Positions 44,121 to 53,344 of a DNA stretch of 64,000 nt are shown here, one piece after another (within the stretch, counting starts at the first letter, position 1; each line of letters opens with the position of its first letter). The notes below the pieces were generated by a model. The model had not been told where the DNA came from and did not search any database. It worked only from the letters and a program-made list of their open reading frames with translations. Position numbers and translations under genes: made by a program. Source of the DNA: BS750m-G62 sp964577175 (GTDB lineage: Bacteria > Planctomycetota > Phycisphaerae > FEN-1346); NCBI GenBank assembly GCA_964577175.1, contig CAZNYC010000003.1:7341-71340 (forward strand), given 5' to 3'.

Positions 44121-46040
44121 TCAGAGCGACATCAGGTACGCGGCCAGATCGTCGATTTCCTTTTCCGTCAGGCCGCTCGTCTTACCGTGCTTGTCCTCCT
44201 TGTTGAACGTCGTGAGGACGTCCTTCAGAGTCACCGCCTCGCCGCTGTGCAGATACGGCGCGGTGCGATACAACTCGTGGAGGAGGGGCGTATCGAACTT
44301 GCCGTTGAACTTCTCGCCGCGGTCCAGTTCGTACTCGGTGCCCACGTCGTACGCCTGCTTGTCCGTGAAGAGGGGGGCCGGATGGCATGCCGCGCAGCCG
44401 GCCTTGCCCTCGAAGATCTTCTTGCCGCGCTCGGCCGCCTCGGTCAGGCCGCCGCCGGGCGTCAGGTGCGGGCCGGCCTCGGGCTCCAGCGACCGCAGGT
44501 AGGTGGAGACGGCGTCGATTTCCTCGTCCTTGGCCTGGTGAAACTGGATGTGCCTGAAGCCGGCGGCGACGGCCACCTCCATCTTGTCCCGCACGCCGCG
44601 CGACATGACCGGGGGCGCCTTGTGCGAGAGGATGAGCGACCGCGCGTTCTTCGGGTTCCCGAGGCCGTCGTTCAGCAGGTCCCAGTTCAGGCCGTCCGCC
44701 CGGGCGTCCTCCGGGTGGCACGTCGCGCAACTGAGCCAGTGCTGGAAGCACATGGTGGCGTCGTGAAAGTGCCGCTCGCCCAGGCGAATCTCGTCGGGGT
44801 CCGGGTTCTTGCCCAGCGGGATGCGGGCGGTCACCTTGCCGCTGGCGGGATCGGCCAGGGCCACCTCGCCGGCGAAGTAGACGGCGACGGCGAGGGTCTT
44901 ACCGTCCGGCGACAGGTCCACGCCGCGCGGCCCCTTGCCGGTGACGTGTGTCCGGCGCATCAGGCCGGCGCCGTAGAGGGCGGCGAGGTCGTTGACGAGG
45001 TCGTCGCGCTTCTTCGGGTCTTCCTTGATTTCCTTCCAGATGTCCGGCACATAGCCGTTGGGTCCGCCCTTGCCTTGCGGCAGAGGCTTGCCGTCGAGCA
45101 GCAGGTGGACGCCTTCCAGGTCCACCCGTGCCACCTGGTGCACGCCGGAGAGGGTGATCCAGATCGTCTCGCCGCCGGTGCTGAGCGCCACGCCCCACGG
45201 GTCGGCGGCGCCTTCGGAGAGGCGGTCGAGCAGGAGCGTGGCCACGTGCGCCTTGGCCTTCAGGTCGATGACGCTCAGGCCGTTCGTGTTGACCCATCCC
45301 CGTTCCAGTTGGGTGGTGGGGAGCGTGGTCCGGCCGACGGTGTGGACGGCATAAGCCCACCGGCCGTCCGGCGAAATCGCGATGCCGCGAAGCGACGTCG
45401 ACCCGCCCGGCATCTTGATGTGCTTGACGACCTTCAGCCCGTCGAGGTCGATCAGACTGAGGCAGGCGGCCGTCTGCGGGTCCGCCGCGCTGCCGCGAGG
45501 CAGGAGGTTACCGACCACCGCCATCGACTCGTCGGGCGTGACGGCCGCGAAGAACGGCTGGTGGAGCAGCGCCACCCGGCCTTTCTCCTTGCCGGAGGCC
45601 AGGTCCACGATCGAGACGTCGTCCTCCACCGTGTTGCCGGCGATGAGCAGGTTCTTCTTGGGCGCCAGCGCCACGCCGCACGGACGGAGCCCGACCGGCA
45701 GGCGGCGTCCGACCTTGCCGCTGCCGGCGTCGACCTCGGCCACGGTGCCGGCGGTGCGTTCGGCCACGTAGACCGTCTTGCCGTCGGCCGACCACGCCAC
45801 GCCCGTGGGCTCACCCTTGAGGTCCACTTCGCGGGCCACCTTCTTGCCGGCCACGTCCACCAGGCACAGGCAGCCGGCGGTGCGGTCGGAGACGGCCAGC
45901 CGTTTGCCGTCCGGCGAAAACGCCAGGTCGTACGGCGAGCGGTAGACGGGGCGCTCGGCGCCCGCCGCCGCGGGCGGGAGGACCGCCGGGAGACCGGCGG
46001 CCAGGAGACTCAGTGTCACCAGCAGAGACAACCGTTTCAT
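44121..46040 (-). CDS. YVTN beta-propeller fused to a dihaem cytochrome c peroxidase-like domain
   Basis: The 639-residue protein starts at ATG 46040 with AGAAGGA upstream and a signal peptide (LSLLVTLSLLAAGLPAVLPP). Residues about 35-420 are YVTN-type blades (SPYDLAFSPDGKRLAVSD, GEPTGVAWSADGKTVYVAER, GLRPCGVALAPKKNLLIAGN). Haem c motifs are CATCH (about 440) and CAACH (about 549). The C-terminal part has the layout of MauG/CcpA-like dihaem proteins (ARSLILSHKAPPVM; TAPYLHSGEAVTLKDVLTTF). It lies in the same run as the HzsA-like genes and may pass electrons to them or act on peroxide or a protein target. The substrate cannot be told. Confidence 0.92.
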   Translation of the reverse strand: MKRLSLLVTLSLLAAGLPAVLPPAAAGAERPVYRSPYDLAFSPDGKRLAVSDRTAGCLCLVDVAGKKVAREVDLKGEPTGVAWSADGKTVYVAERTAGTVAEVDAGSGKVGRRLPVGLRPCGVALAPKKNLLIAGNTVEDDVSIVDLASGKEKGRVALLHQPFFAAVTPDESMAVVGNLLPRGSAADPQTAACLSLIDLDGLKVVKHIKMPGGSTSLRGIAISPDGRWAYAVHTVGRTTLPTTQLERGWVNTNGLSVIDLKAKAHVATLLLDRLSEGAADPWGVALSTGGETIWITLSGVHQVARVDLEGVHLLLDGKPLPQGKGGPNGYVPDIWKEIKEDPKKRDDLVNDLAALYGAGLMRRTHVTGKGPRGVDLSPDGKTLAVAVYFAGEVALADPASGKVTARIPLGKNPDPDEIRLGERHFHDATMCFQHWLSCATCHPEDARADGLNWDLLNDGLGNPKNARSLILSHKAPPVMSRGVRDKMEVAVAAGFRHIQFHQAKDEEIDAVSTYLRSLEPEAGPHLTPGGGLTEAAERGKKIFEGKAGCAACHPAPLFTDKQAYDVGTEYELDRGEKFNGKFDTPLLHELYRTAPYLHSGEAVTLKDVLTTFNKEDKHGKTSGLTEKEIDDLAAYLMSL

Positions 46041-46070
46041 GTGGTATCCTTCTCTTGGAGACGTTCTGGG

Positions 46071-46098
46071 CGGCGGGTCTCCGGGCCCACCGTGCGGG
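46071..46098. repeat. REP-family palindromic repeat copy (diverged)
   Basis: CGGCGGGTCTCCGGGCCCACCG and neighbours resemble the family in inverse orientation, with several mismatches in the right arm. Confidence 0.45.
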
Positions 46099-46163
46099 AA
46101 GTCCTAGGCCTGCGGGCCCCACCTCCTTACTCGGCGGCGCCGGCAGCCATCTGCCACATTCTT

Positions 46164-46260
46164 GCGCGGCGGGCAGTCTTGCCCGCCGCGCGGTGCCCAA
46201 GACTGGGCACCGCGCGATATTCTCACCCTCACCCCAGCCCTCTCCCATCAAGGGAGAGGG
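46164..46260. repeat. Three consecutive perfect hairpins
   Basis: The first hairpin is 46164-46175 pairing with 46180-46191 (12 bp, loop GTCT). The second is 46190-46199 with 46204-46213 (10 bp, loop AGAC). The third is 46238-46246 with 46252-46260 (CCCTCTCCC/GGGAGAGGG, loop ATCAA). The first belongs to the REP family. The loops GTCT and AGAC are complementary. The array lies just past the stop of the 1360-aa gene on the minus strand, so it may end or protect that transcript. Confidence 0.75.
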
Positions 46261-46279
46261 AGTCACGAAACCGCCGGCC

Positions 46280-49200
46280 TTATTCTCCCTCGGCCTCAGC
46301 CATCTGGCGCGGCGCGTCGTCCGGACTCACCACCCGGAACCCTACGTTATAGACCGGCTGCCACGGGCGATACCGCCAGCGGACCGCCGACCGGCACCGC
46401 TTGGGCCGGTCGTAGAACGATCCGCCCCGCACCACCCGCATGCCGTCGGCCTGGAAATCGTCCCGCCCGTCATCGACACGGTACGGATACGGTCTGTAGA
46501 CCGAGCGGGTCCACTCGCAGACGTTGCCGTGCATCTCCCGCAGGCCCCACGGGTTCGGCTCGTGCTTGCCGACGTCTGACGTGACGGTGTCGCCGTCGCT
46601 GACGGAGTCGACGGTCGGAATCCAGTCGGGCGAATCGCGGCGCGTCAGGCGATTGAGTTGCTTGTCCGCGAAGTTCGCGCGCTTCGCGAAATCGTCCTCC
46701 GGCGACCCGTACCACATGGGCGTGCTCGTCCCGGCGCGGCAGGCGTACTCCCACTGGGCCTCGGTCGGCAGCGTGAACCGCCGGCCCGTCTTTCTGGCGA
46801 GCCACCGGCAGAAGGCCATCGCCTCTTCCCACGTAATACGGATGACGGGCTGGTTGGGCTTGTTCGCCTCTTCGCCCCGCCGACTCTGGTCCTTGTTGTA
46901 CCACGAAATGTACCGGCTGTCATGCATCGGGTCGAAGAGCGCGTACTGGGCGTTCGTGATTTCGCAGGTGCCCATCCAGAACGGCTTCTCGATGCGGACG
47001 CGGTGGGGCGGCCACTCGTCCGGCGAGCCGTCCGGGTCACCCATGACGAATTCCCCGGCGGGGATCCGCACCAGGTCCAGCGTCACGCCGTCGGCCAGGT
47101 TGATGGTCTGGCGGGCGGCATCGGCCTCGCCCTGGCGCTTGCGGGCCTCGGCGGCGTCGAACGGCCAGCCGGCGCACTGCACCTGCCGCACCGTGGGGCC
47201 CTTCGGCGGCTTTGGCGTGACGGGTTGGGCAGGCTCCGGCGGCTCGGCGCCGGGGATGACCTCGGGGTCGAGGTCGATGCCGGCGTACTTCCGGAAGAGT
47301 TCCGCCCGGCGCTCGCGTCCCTCGCCGCGGATGCTGCGGTGTTCGCTCCAGGTGCCGTGGCACGGGACGTTCAGGTCGATCCAGGTGGCCAGGCGATCCC
47401 AGGCCTCCGCGTCGAGTTCCACGCCGCCGTGGCCCTTTTTGAGCATCTGGACGAGTTCGCTCGTCTCGGGATGGTACTCGAGCGGCGGCATGAGATGGTA
47501 ATCGCTCTCCGGCCCGGGCCGGCGCACGAACCGGTGCAGGGCCTCGTAGGCGGGGGTCCAGCGCCCCTTGTAGTCCGCCCGCTGGTCCTTCCGGCGAAAA
47601 TCGGGCGGCGTTTTGCCGTCGGCACGCTTCGCCCCGTTATGACACCCGACGCAGTACTTGTCCAGAACGGGCTGGACCTCGCGTTTGAAACTGAAACCCC
47701 GCGCGGGCCCGTACCACGGCTCGATTTCCGACGGCGGCAGACGGGTGGCCATCGTGTCCTGCGGCGGGGGACGCTCCGCCTGGCGCTCGTGGCAGCCCAC
47801 GCACGACGCCACCTCGCCCGGCATCGCCGTGTACCACGACCGCATGATCTGCAGGGCGTTGCCCTCGGCGTCGAGCGGTTCCACGACGATCGGCCGGTTC
47901 GCCGGCACGCGGAACATGGCCGACCCGTCCGGATGGACCGGCACCGTGCCCAGGATGCGTTTGACGTCCCACGGCCCGTCGATGCCGACGTGGATGTGCC
48001 CGCCCATGCCCCGGTACCCGTAGTGGTTCGTGAAGACGCGGAGGGCCTTGACGGTGCCCTTCGGCACGCCCTCCAGGCCCTTGCCCCGGTAGACGTCGGC
48101 CATGTAGACGACGGCGTCCTTGCGATTCGGGTCGACGCGGTCGGGGATGACGGGCGGCGTGGGCCGCTTCTGGATCGGCACCGGTTCCAGGAGGGCGTAG
48201 CCCGGCTCGCTGCGCAGGGGGATCATGTTGTCGAAGACGTCCACCAGGTACAGCGCCCACGGGCTGCGGTTGTCCATCTGGCAGGCGACCAGCAGGTAGT
48301 TCTCGCTGAGCGGCCAGGGATGGAGGAACTTCGGCCAACTGCCGTTGACCAGCCCGTCCTTGATCACCGGTTCCACCTTCTCGCCGTAGCCGGGGATCCG
48401 CTGGACGACGCCGTCGGCCTCGTGCTTGCCCTTGGCGGGGTCGAGGATGAGGAGTTCGCCCATGCGCGGCACGCCGTGGTGGCCGGAGACGATGGTCGCG
48501 ATCTTCGTCGGATGGCCGGGCACGGGCCGCGCATAGAACATCGAGGTCGGCCAATACGAATTGCTGCCGTACAACTCGAACTGGCTCGTCCCGTCCGGGT
48601 TCATCTCGAACAGCAGCCGCGAGAAGTAGTGCGGCGTGTCGCTGTATTCCCACCGGGTGTACATGACGCGGCCGGTGTGCAGGACCGTCGGGCACCACGA
48701 GTGGTCCTGGTCGAACGTCAGGCGCCGGACGCCCGTGCCGTCGGCGTTGGCGACACACAGGTTGCCGACCTTGTTCCCCCCGCCAACGCACGGCACGCCC
48801 TGGTAGCCGACGGTGGAGCAATAGATGATGCGGCCGTCGGGCAGGTAGCAGGCGTCGTAGTTGTCGATGTCCTTCGCCTCGCCGGGGGTCACCTGGCGGA
48901 GGCCCTTGCCGTCGACGCCGATTTCCCAGACCTCCCACGTGCCGGTCTCGGTGCTCGGCATGGAGAAGAGAAGGCGGTCGGCGTCCCAGTGGGGTTCCAC
49001 GTCGCCGACGAACACGTCTTTCTCGGGACGGTACAGCGTGTCGGCCGGCCCGTCGGGGTCATCCATGTGGATGACGGCGATTTCGTTGTCGTACCCGCTC
49101 TTGGAGACGGCGGTGTTGCCCTGCCAGTTCTGCGGCAGGCCGAGTTTGCGAGAATCGGCGCTGCGGCGGATGAACATCAAGCGGTCGAAGTCGAGGAGCG

Positions 49201-50362
49201 GGTTGGCGAGCAGCGCCTCCCGCCGAAGCGCGAGCAGGTCCTGCGTCGCCTTCAGCAGCGACTCCTTGGCGGCCCCGCCGTCCTTCTGCTCCTGGGCGTC
49301 GAGCAGCCGCTTCTGGAGCGCGTCGAGGCGCGACAGGTACGCCTTACCCTTCGCGTAGCGCGGGCCGAACGTATCGATGAGGTCCTGGACGGCCAGGCGG
49401 ACGGCTTCCAGGTCCAGGTTCTGCCCGCGGGCGAGCGTCTCCTCCAGCGCGCACGCCTTGTAGTAGATTTCGCGGACGGCGGCGAGGTCCGCCGGCTTCG
49501 CGACGCCCGCCGCCTTCGCCTTCGCCTCGTCGCGGAGGCGCGGGATGCCCGTGGCCCGGACGTACCGCCCGGCCAGGTCCTTCACGTCGCCGGGCTTCCA
49601 GTCGCGGGCCCAGATGCTGCCCTGGCGTTCCCACTGCATGCGGCGGCGGTTCTCGCCGCCCGGGAAATCCCTCTGGACGACGTCCCAGAGGTCCTTGCGG
49701 CGGTCGGCCTTCGGGTCGGCCTTTTTGGCATTCGGCGAGAGGGAGAAGTAAAAGCCGTGCCCCCCGCTGTTGTTATGGATCTTCAGGAGGAGTGCGTTCT
49801 CGCCCTTCTTAAAGGCCAGTTTCACCTTCTCCTGATTGGGCCTCGGCCCGCGCGGCACGTCGTGCGAGATGATCTCCTCCCCGTTCAGCCACGCCTTCAT
49901 CCCGTCGTCGCTGCCGAAGTAGCCCATCGTGGTGCGGGCACGGTCCGCCTGGATCATCCGGTACAGGTACGTGGAGCCGTTCGAGCCGGCCTTCAGGGTG
50001 TGTACGACGCTGTCGGCGAACCGGGGGCGGGCCTGCCACCGGTGCTTGCCCATCGGCCTGGCGAGGTCCACGCCCTGCTCCGGCGGGAAGGCGTGGTCGA
50101 ACGACTTCTTCTTGCCGCCGTCCAGGTAGAATGGCCCGGCGATGTGCCACGGGCCGAGCGAGAGGCCCTGTGCCGGGCCGTCGTCGGCCTTGTCGGCCTG
50201 CTCGGCCTCGTACGCGAGGAGGGCCTCGCGGCTGGCGCGCAGCGTCTCATGCCACGTGTCTTTCTTGACGTAGTACGGCGAACCGGCCGCGGAGACGGTC
50301 CCGGCCGTCACGACCGCGGCCACGGCCGCCAGTACCACGCCCGTCCATCGGAAGCGGTTCAT
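46280..50362 (-). CDS. HzsA-related dihaem protein fused to an FGE/SUMF1-like domain
   Basis: The start is ATG 50362 (AAGGAA 7 bases upstream; signal peptide WTGVVLAAVAAVVTAGTVSA), giving 1360 residues. Residues about 70-220 are PA14/beta-sandwich-like (LGPWHIAGPFYLDGGKKK). Residues about 230-390 are helical. Residues about 400-780 form a TolB-like propeller (YLPDGRIIYCSTVGYQGVPC). Then come ILGTVPVHPDGSAMFRVP and haems CVGCH (about 854) and CVGCH (about 905). Residues about 1087-1357 are formylglycine-generating-enzyme-like (IPAGEFVMGDPDGSPDEWPP; LPTEAQWEYACRAG; MHGNVCEWTRS; VVRGGSFYDRPKRCRS). One of the two FGE active-site cysteines is replaced by Asp, so FGE activity is unlikely. A sulfatase gene precedes it by 150 bp. 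Confidence 0.9.
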   Translation of the reverse strand: MNRFRWTGVVLAAVAAVVTAGTVSAAGSPYYVKKDTWHETLRASREALLAYEAEQADKADDGPAQGLSLGPWHIAGPFYLDGGKKKSFDHAFPPEQGVDLARPMGKHRWQARPRFADSVVHTLKAGSNGSTYLYRMIQADRARTTMGYFGSDDGMKAWLNGEEIISHDVPRGPRPNQEKVKLAFKKGENALLLKIHNNSGGHGFYFSLSPNAKKADPKADRRKDLWDVVQRDFPGGENRRRMQWERQGSIWARDWKPGDVKDLAGRYVRATGIPRLRDEAKAKAAGVAKPADLAAVREIYYKACALEETLARGQNLDLEAVRLAVQDLIDTFGPRYAKGKAYLSRLDALQKRLLDAQEQKDGGAAKESLLKATQDLLALRREALLANPLLDFDRLMFIRRSADSRKLGLPQNWQGNTAVSKSGYDNEIAVIHMDDPDGPADTLYRPEKDVFVGDVEPHWDADRLLFSMPSTETGTWEVWEIGVDGKGLRQVTPGEAKDIDNYDACYLPDGRIIYCSTVGYQGVPCVGGGNKVGNLCVANADGTGVRRLTFDQDHSWCPTVLHTGRVMYTRWEYSDTPHYFSRLLFEMNPDGTSQFELYGSNSYWPTSMFYARPVPGHPTKIATIVSGHHGVPRMGELLILDPAKGKHEADGVVQRIPGYGEKVEPVIKDGLVNGSWPKFLHPWPLSENYLLVACQMDNRSPWALYLVDVFDNMIPLRSEPGYALLEPVPIQKRPTPPVIPDRVDPNRKDAVVYMADVYRGKGLEGVPKGTVKALRVFTNHYGYRGMGGHIHVGIDGPWDVKRILGTVPVHPDGSAMFRVPANRPIVVEPLDAEGNALQIMRSWYTAMPGEVASCVGCHERQAERPPPQDTMATRLPPSEIEPWYGPARGFSFKREVQPVLDKYCVGCHNGAKRADGKTPPDFRRKDQRADYKGRWTPAYEALHRFVRRPGPESDYHLMPPLEYHPETSELVQMLKKGHGGVELDAEAWDRLATWIDLNVPCHGTWSEHRSIRGEGRERRAELFRKYAGIDLDPEVIPGAEPPEPAQPVTPKPPKGPTVRQVQCAGWPFDAAEARKRQGEADAARQTINLADGVTLDLVRIPAGEFVMGDPDGSPDEWPPHRVRIEKPFWMGTCEITNAQYALFDPMHDSRYISWYNKDQSRRGEEANKPNQPVIRITWEEAMAFCRWLARKTGRRFTLPTEAQWEYACRAGTSTPMWYGSPEDDFAKRANFADKQLNRLTRRDSPDWIPTVDSVSDGDTVTSDVGKHEPNPWGLREMHGNVCEWTRSVYRPYPYRVDDGRDDFQADGMRVVRGGSFYDRPKRCRSAVRWRYRPWQPVYNVGFRVVSPDDAPRQMAEAEGE

Positions 50363-50512
50363 ACAGGGTTCCTTCTGCTTCACCGTATCGCGGTATTGAG
50401 CACGGGGCCCCGGAGGGCCGCAGGGTCATTCTGTCTAACACGCGTTCAGGCCCCAGGCGTCGCAGGATGTGGCCCTCAGTGCCGAATCCCGGTTCGCCGC
50501 CCGCCACACCGT

Positions 50513-52009
50513 TCACGCGTCGCGGACGATGTACTCCCGCGCGACCGGGTCACCGGTCTCGTCCACCCACCGGGCGAGGCGCCGACGGTGATCCTTGAGG
50601 ACCGCCTCGTGCTTGGGGTCCGCCGCCAGGTTGACCATCTCGCCGGGATCCTCGTCCAGATCGATGAGTTGCTCGCGGTGGGCCCCGTCTTCGTAGACGT
50701 TATACTTGTACCGGTCGGTCCGGACCATCCTCCCGAGCTGGCACTCGACCACGAGGTCGTCGCGCCAGTCGGCGGGGTGTTTGCCCTCGGCCGGCAGACG
50801 GACGCTCCGCCCGTGGAGGCCGTCCGGCGGCCGGATACCCGCAAAGTCGCACACCGTCGGCAACAGGTCCAGGCCCGTGGAGACGAGGTGCGTCCGGTCG
50901 ACCCGCCCCGGCGGCGTCGCGCCTTTCAGGCTGACGATCAGCGGCACGCGGGCCGCCTCCTCGTACAAGGCCGTCTTGTGCTCCAGGCGATGGGCGCCGT
51001 CCAGGTCGCCGTGGTCGCTCACGAAGACGACGACCGTGTTCTCCTCCAGGCCCGACTCGCGAAGCGCATCGAGGACCCGCCCGATCTGGGCATCGACCCG
51101 TTCGGTGAGGCGGCCGTACGCCCACCGGTGACGCCGCCACGCTTCGGCCGGCCAATGATCGCGGACGTACCGCCGGAACGCCCGCAGGTTGACGAGTTTG
51201 TCGACGCCCTCCGGCTCGCGTTTCGGAATGCCGTGGTTGGCCGGCAGCGGCGGGCAGTGCGCCTGGAGGAACTCGTCCTTCGTGACGCCCTCCGGCGGTT
51301 CCAGGGCCTCCGCCAGCCGCGCCCTCTCCGTCTTGCTGTGCGGGTACAGTTTCTTCGACCCCGTCGCTTCCGACCACGCATCGATGGCCATGTAACAGAT
51401 GTCGTGCGGGTTGACGAACGACGCCACCAGCAGGAACGGTTTCTCGTGCTTCCGCTTCAGGTAGGCTGCGGCGGCGTCGGCCAGGCCGTCGCGCTGATCC
51501 GGCGTCAGGGGCGAAAAACCGATCGTGTCGACCTTCATGCCGCGCGGCCAGTGCGTCTTGCCGCCGTAGACCGTCTCGTAACCGGCGCGGCGGAAGACGT
51601 GGCCCATGGCCTGGTCGAGAATCGGCTTCGGCACGGGCTTGCGGCCGGGCAGACCCCGGTTGCACGTCATGCCGACGTCGCTCGGCATCCGGCCGGTCAT
51701 CATGCTGAACCGCGAGGGCACGCAGACGGGGTTGGCGGCATAGGCCCGTTCGAAGCGCGTTCCGGTGGCTGCGAGGCTGTCGAGGGCGGGGGTCGCGAGG
51801 TGCGGGTTCCCCGTGCAACTCATCATGCCGGCGTGCTGCTGGTCTGTGATGAGGAGGAGGACGTTCGGCCGGCGCTTGTCGGCCGCGCCCGCCCCCCGCG
51901 CGGGCGCACTCAGGGCGGCCGTTCCGACCCCGCCCGCGACGGCGCCGAGGAACCGGCGGCGGTTCAGGCCGCGCTTGACCACGTGCGACGTATGCGATGG
52001 TTGACTCAT
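50513..52009 (-). CDS. Tat-exported sulfatase
   Basis: ATG 52009 has GGGAGAAAGG just upstream; 498 residues follow. The N-terminus carries a twin-arginine signal (RRRFLGAVAGGVGTAALSAP). The sulfatase fold begins with the metal-binding segment LLLITDQQHAGM, and the activation motif is CVPSR (about residues 96-100), where the cysteine is turned into formylglycine. HGDLDGAHRLEHKTALYEEA fits the second metal and substrate region. It hydrolyses sulfate esters, probably of a sulfated polysaccharide, outside the cytoplasm. A functional FGE would have to come from elsewhere, since the FGE-like domain next door lacks a key cysteine. Confidence 0.95.
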   Translation of the reverse strand: MSQPSHTSHVVKRGLNRRRFLGAVAGGVGTAALSAPARGAGAADKRRPNVLLLITDQQHAGMMSCTGNPHLATPALDSLAATGTRFERAYAANPVCVPSRFSMMTGRMPSDVGMTCNRGLPGRKPVPKPILDQAMGHVFRRAGYETVYGGKTHWPRGMKVDTIGFSPLTPDQRDGLADAAAAYLKRKHEKPFLLVASFVNPHDICYMAIDAWSEATGSKKLYPHSKTERARLAEALEPPEGVTKDEFLQAHCPPLPANHGIPKREPEGVDKLVNLRAFRRYVRDHWPAEAWRRHRWAYGRLTERVDAQIGRVLDALRESGLEENTVVVFVSDHGDLDGAHRLEHKTALYEEAARVPLIVSLKGATPPGRVDRTHLVSTGLDLLPTVCDFAGIRPPDGLHGRSVRLPAEGKHPADWRDDLVVECQLGRMVRTDRYKYNVYEDGAHREQLIDLDEDPGEMVNLAADPKHEAVLKDHRRRLARWVDETGDPVAREYIVRDA

Positions 52010-52247
52010 GCCTTTCTCCCTTTGCCGCCCCGCTAATCTCCGAGATACGCGTGCGCCACGGCCGGCCCATTCGATTTCGCGTACGGCAAACCTTGCCCCC
52101 CGTGGTCCCCGCCTGCGGGAACCGCGGCCGGACAAGGCCCGCCGTGGCACCCGCCGCGCAACCTGTCAAACGGCGCTTCAGCCGCGGCGGGTGCGTCCAT
52201 ACGGAGGCGTACGCCGAGACCCGCCGGGCTCCATACGGTTCGATTCT

Positions 52248-53195
52248 CTACAGGCCGGCGCCGGCCACCTTCAGCCGAACCGCCCACACGCTCTTACGGG
52301 CGGTGATGAAGAGCGTCTTGCCGCCTGCGCCGCCGAAGGCACAGTTGGCCGCCCCCTGCGGCGTGCGGACCTTGCCGATGAGTTTCCCCTCGGGGTCGAA
52401 CACCTGCACGCCGTCGCCGGCGCTGGTGTACAGGCGGCCGTCTGCGTCGCACCGGATGCCGTCGGGAACGCCGGGACGGATTCTGCAGAAGGTCTTCCCG
52501 TCGGCGAGGGTGTTATCTTCGGTCACGCGGAATCGGCGGACGTGGCTCGCCTTCCCGTCGCTGTTCGCTACATAAAGATAGCGCTGGTCGGGCGAGAAGG
52601 CAATGCCGTTGGGCCGGCTGAAATCGTCCGCCACGGCGACCGGCTCCTTCGCCCCGGGGTCGAGCCGGAAGACGTAGTTGGCGTCCTGCTCCGGCTCGGT
52701 GCCTTTCAGGCCGTACGGCGGGTCGGTGAACCAGATCGTCCCGTCGCGCCGGACGGCCACGTCGTTCGGCGAGTTCAACCGCTTGCCCTTGTACGAGTTG
52801 CAGAGGACCTCGACCGTGCCGTCCTTCGCGGTCCGCGTGACGCGGCGGCTGCCGTGCTCGCAGGAGACGAGCCGGCCCTTGGTGTCGGTCGCGTTGCCGT
52901 TGGTGTGGCGGGAGGGTTCGCGCCAGACCGTCAGGCCGCCCTGCTCGGTCCACTTATAGATGCGGTCGGTCGGGATGTCGCTGAACAGCAGGCACGACTC
53001 GGCGGCGTACCAGGTGGGTCCCTCGGTAAATCTCAGGCCGGTGGCGATTTGGCGGACCTCAGCCGCCGCATCGGCGACCTGCTTGAAGGCATCGTCGACG
53101 ATTTCGACGCGGGCGGCATGTTCGGCGGCAGACGACACCGCCGTCAACACCGCCACTGCCAGGGCTGCGAGCAACGCGACAGGTTTCGACCGCAT
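52248..53195 (-). CDS. SMP-30/gluconolactonase-like secreted protein
   Basis: ATG 53195 has GGAAGGAGA at good spacing and starts a signal peptide (VALLAALAVAVLTAVSSAAE); 315 residues. A longer frame upstream runs through a repeat and is rejected. The SMP-30 propeller is clear: FTEGPTWYAAESCLLFSDIP (first metal ligand Glu), LNSPNDVAVRRDGTIWFTDP, FSRPNGIAFSPDQRYLYVAN and PDGIRCDADGRLYTSAGDGV. The Glu, Asn and Asp metal ligands are all present. Such enzymes open sugar lactones, commonly gluconolactone. With the dehydrogenase gene upstream, it could feed a sugar-acid pathway, though here the enzyme is exported. Confidence 0.92.
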   Translation of the reverse strand: MRSKPVALLAALAVAVLTAVSSAAEHAARVEIVDDAFKQVADAAAEVRQIATGLRFTEGPTWYAAESCLLFSDIPTDRIYKWTEQGGLTVWREPSRHTNGNATDTKGRLVSCEHGSRRVTRTAKDGTVEVLCNSYKGKRLNSPNDVAVRRDGTIWFTDPPYGLKGTEPEQDANYVFRLDPGAKEPVAVADDFSRPNGIAFSPDQRYLYVANSDGKASHVRRFRVTEDNTLADGKTFCRIRPGVPDGIRCDADGRLYTSAGDGVQVFDPEGKLIGKVRTPQGAANCAFGGAGGKTLFITARKSVWAVRLKVAGAGL

Positions 53196-53344
53196 GGCTA
53201 TGTCTCCTTCCCTTTCGAACGGCGCGCGGCCCGCAGGCGGGCCGGCGAACATGGACCGTGCTGCACAGGCCCGGCGCCTCTGCCATTCCCTTGCGGCCCA
53301 CAAGCGGGCCGGCGAATATGAATGCGCGCTGTGGGTCTCCAACG

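Noticed and set aside
46280..47100. Functional formylglycine-generating enzyme
   Set aside because: The first of the two active-site cysteines is replaced by Asp in the GGSFYDRPKRC segment.
34881..50362. True hydrazine synthase genes and an anammox lifestyle
   Set aside because: Only the alpha-like layout is seen. The reported active-site tyrosine is missing in all four copies and no beta or gamma partner genes are present.
46658..52036. Very long plus-strand open frame (about 1790 codons) opposite the HzsA/FGE-like and sulfatase genes
   Set aside because: It is an antisense shadow created by high GC3 codon use: no signal peptide, no domain, Val/Arg/Gly-rich composition. The minus strand carries clear families throughout.
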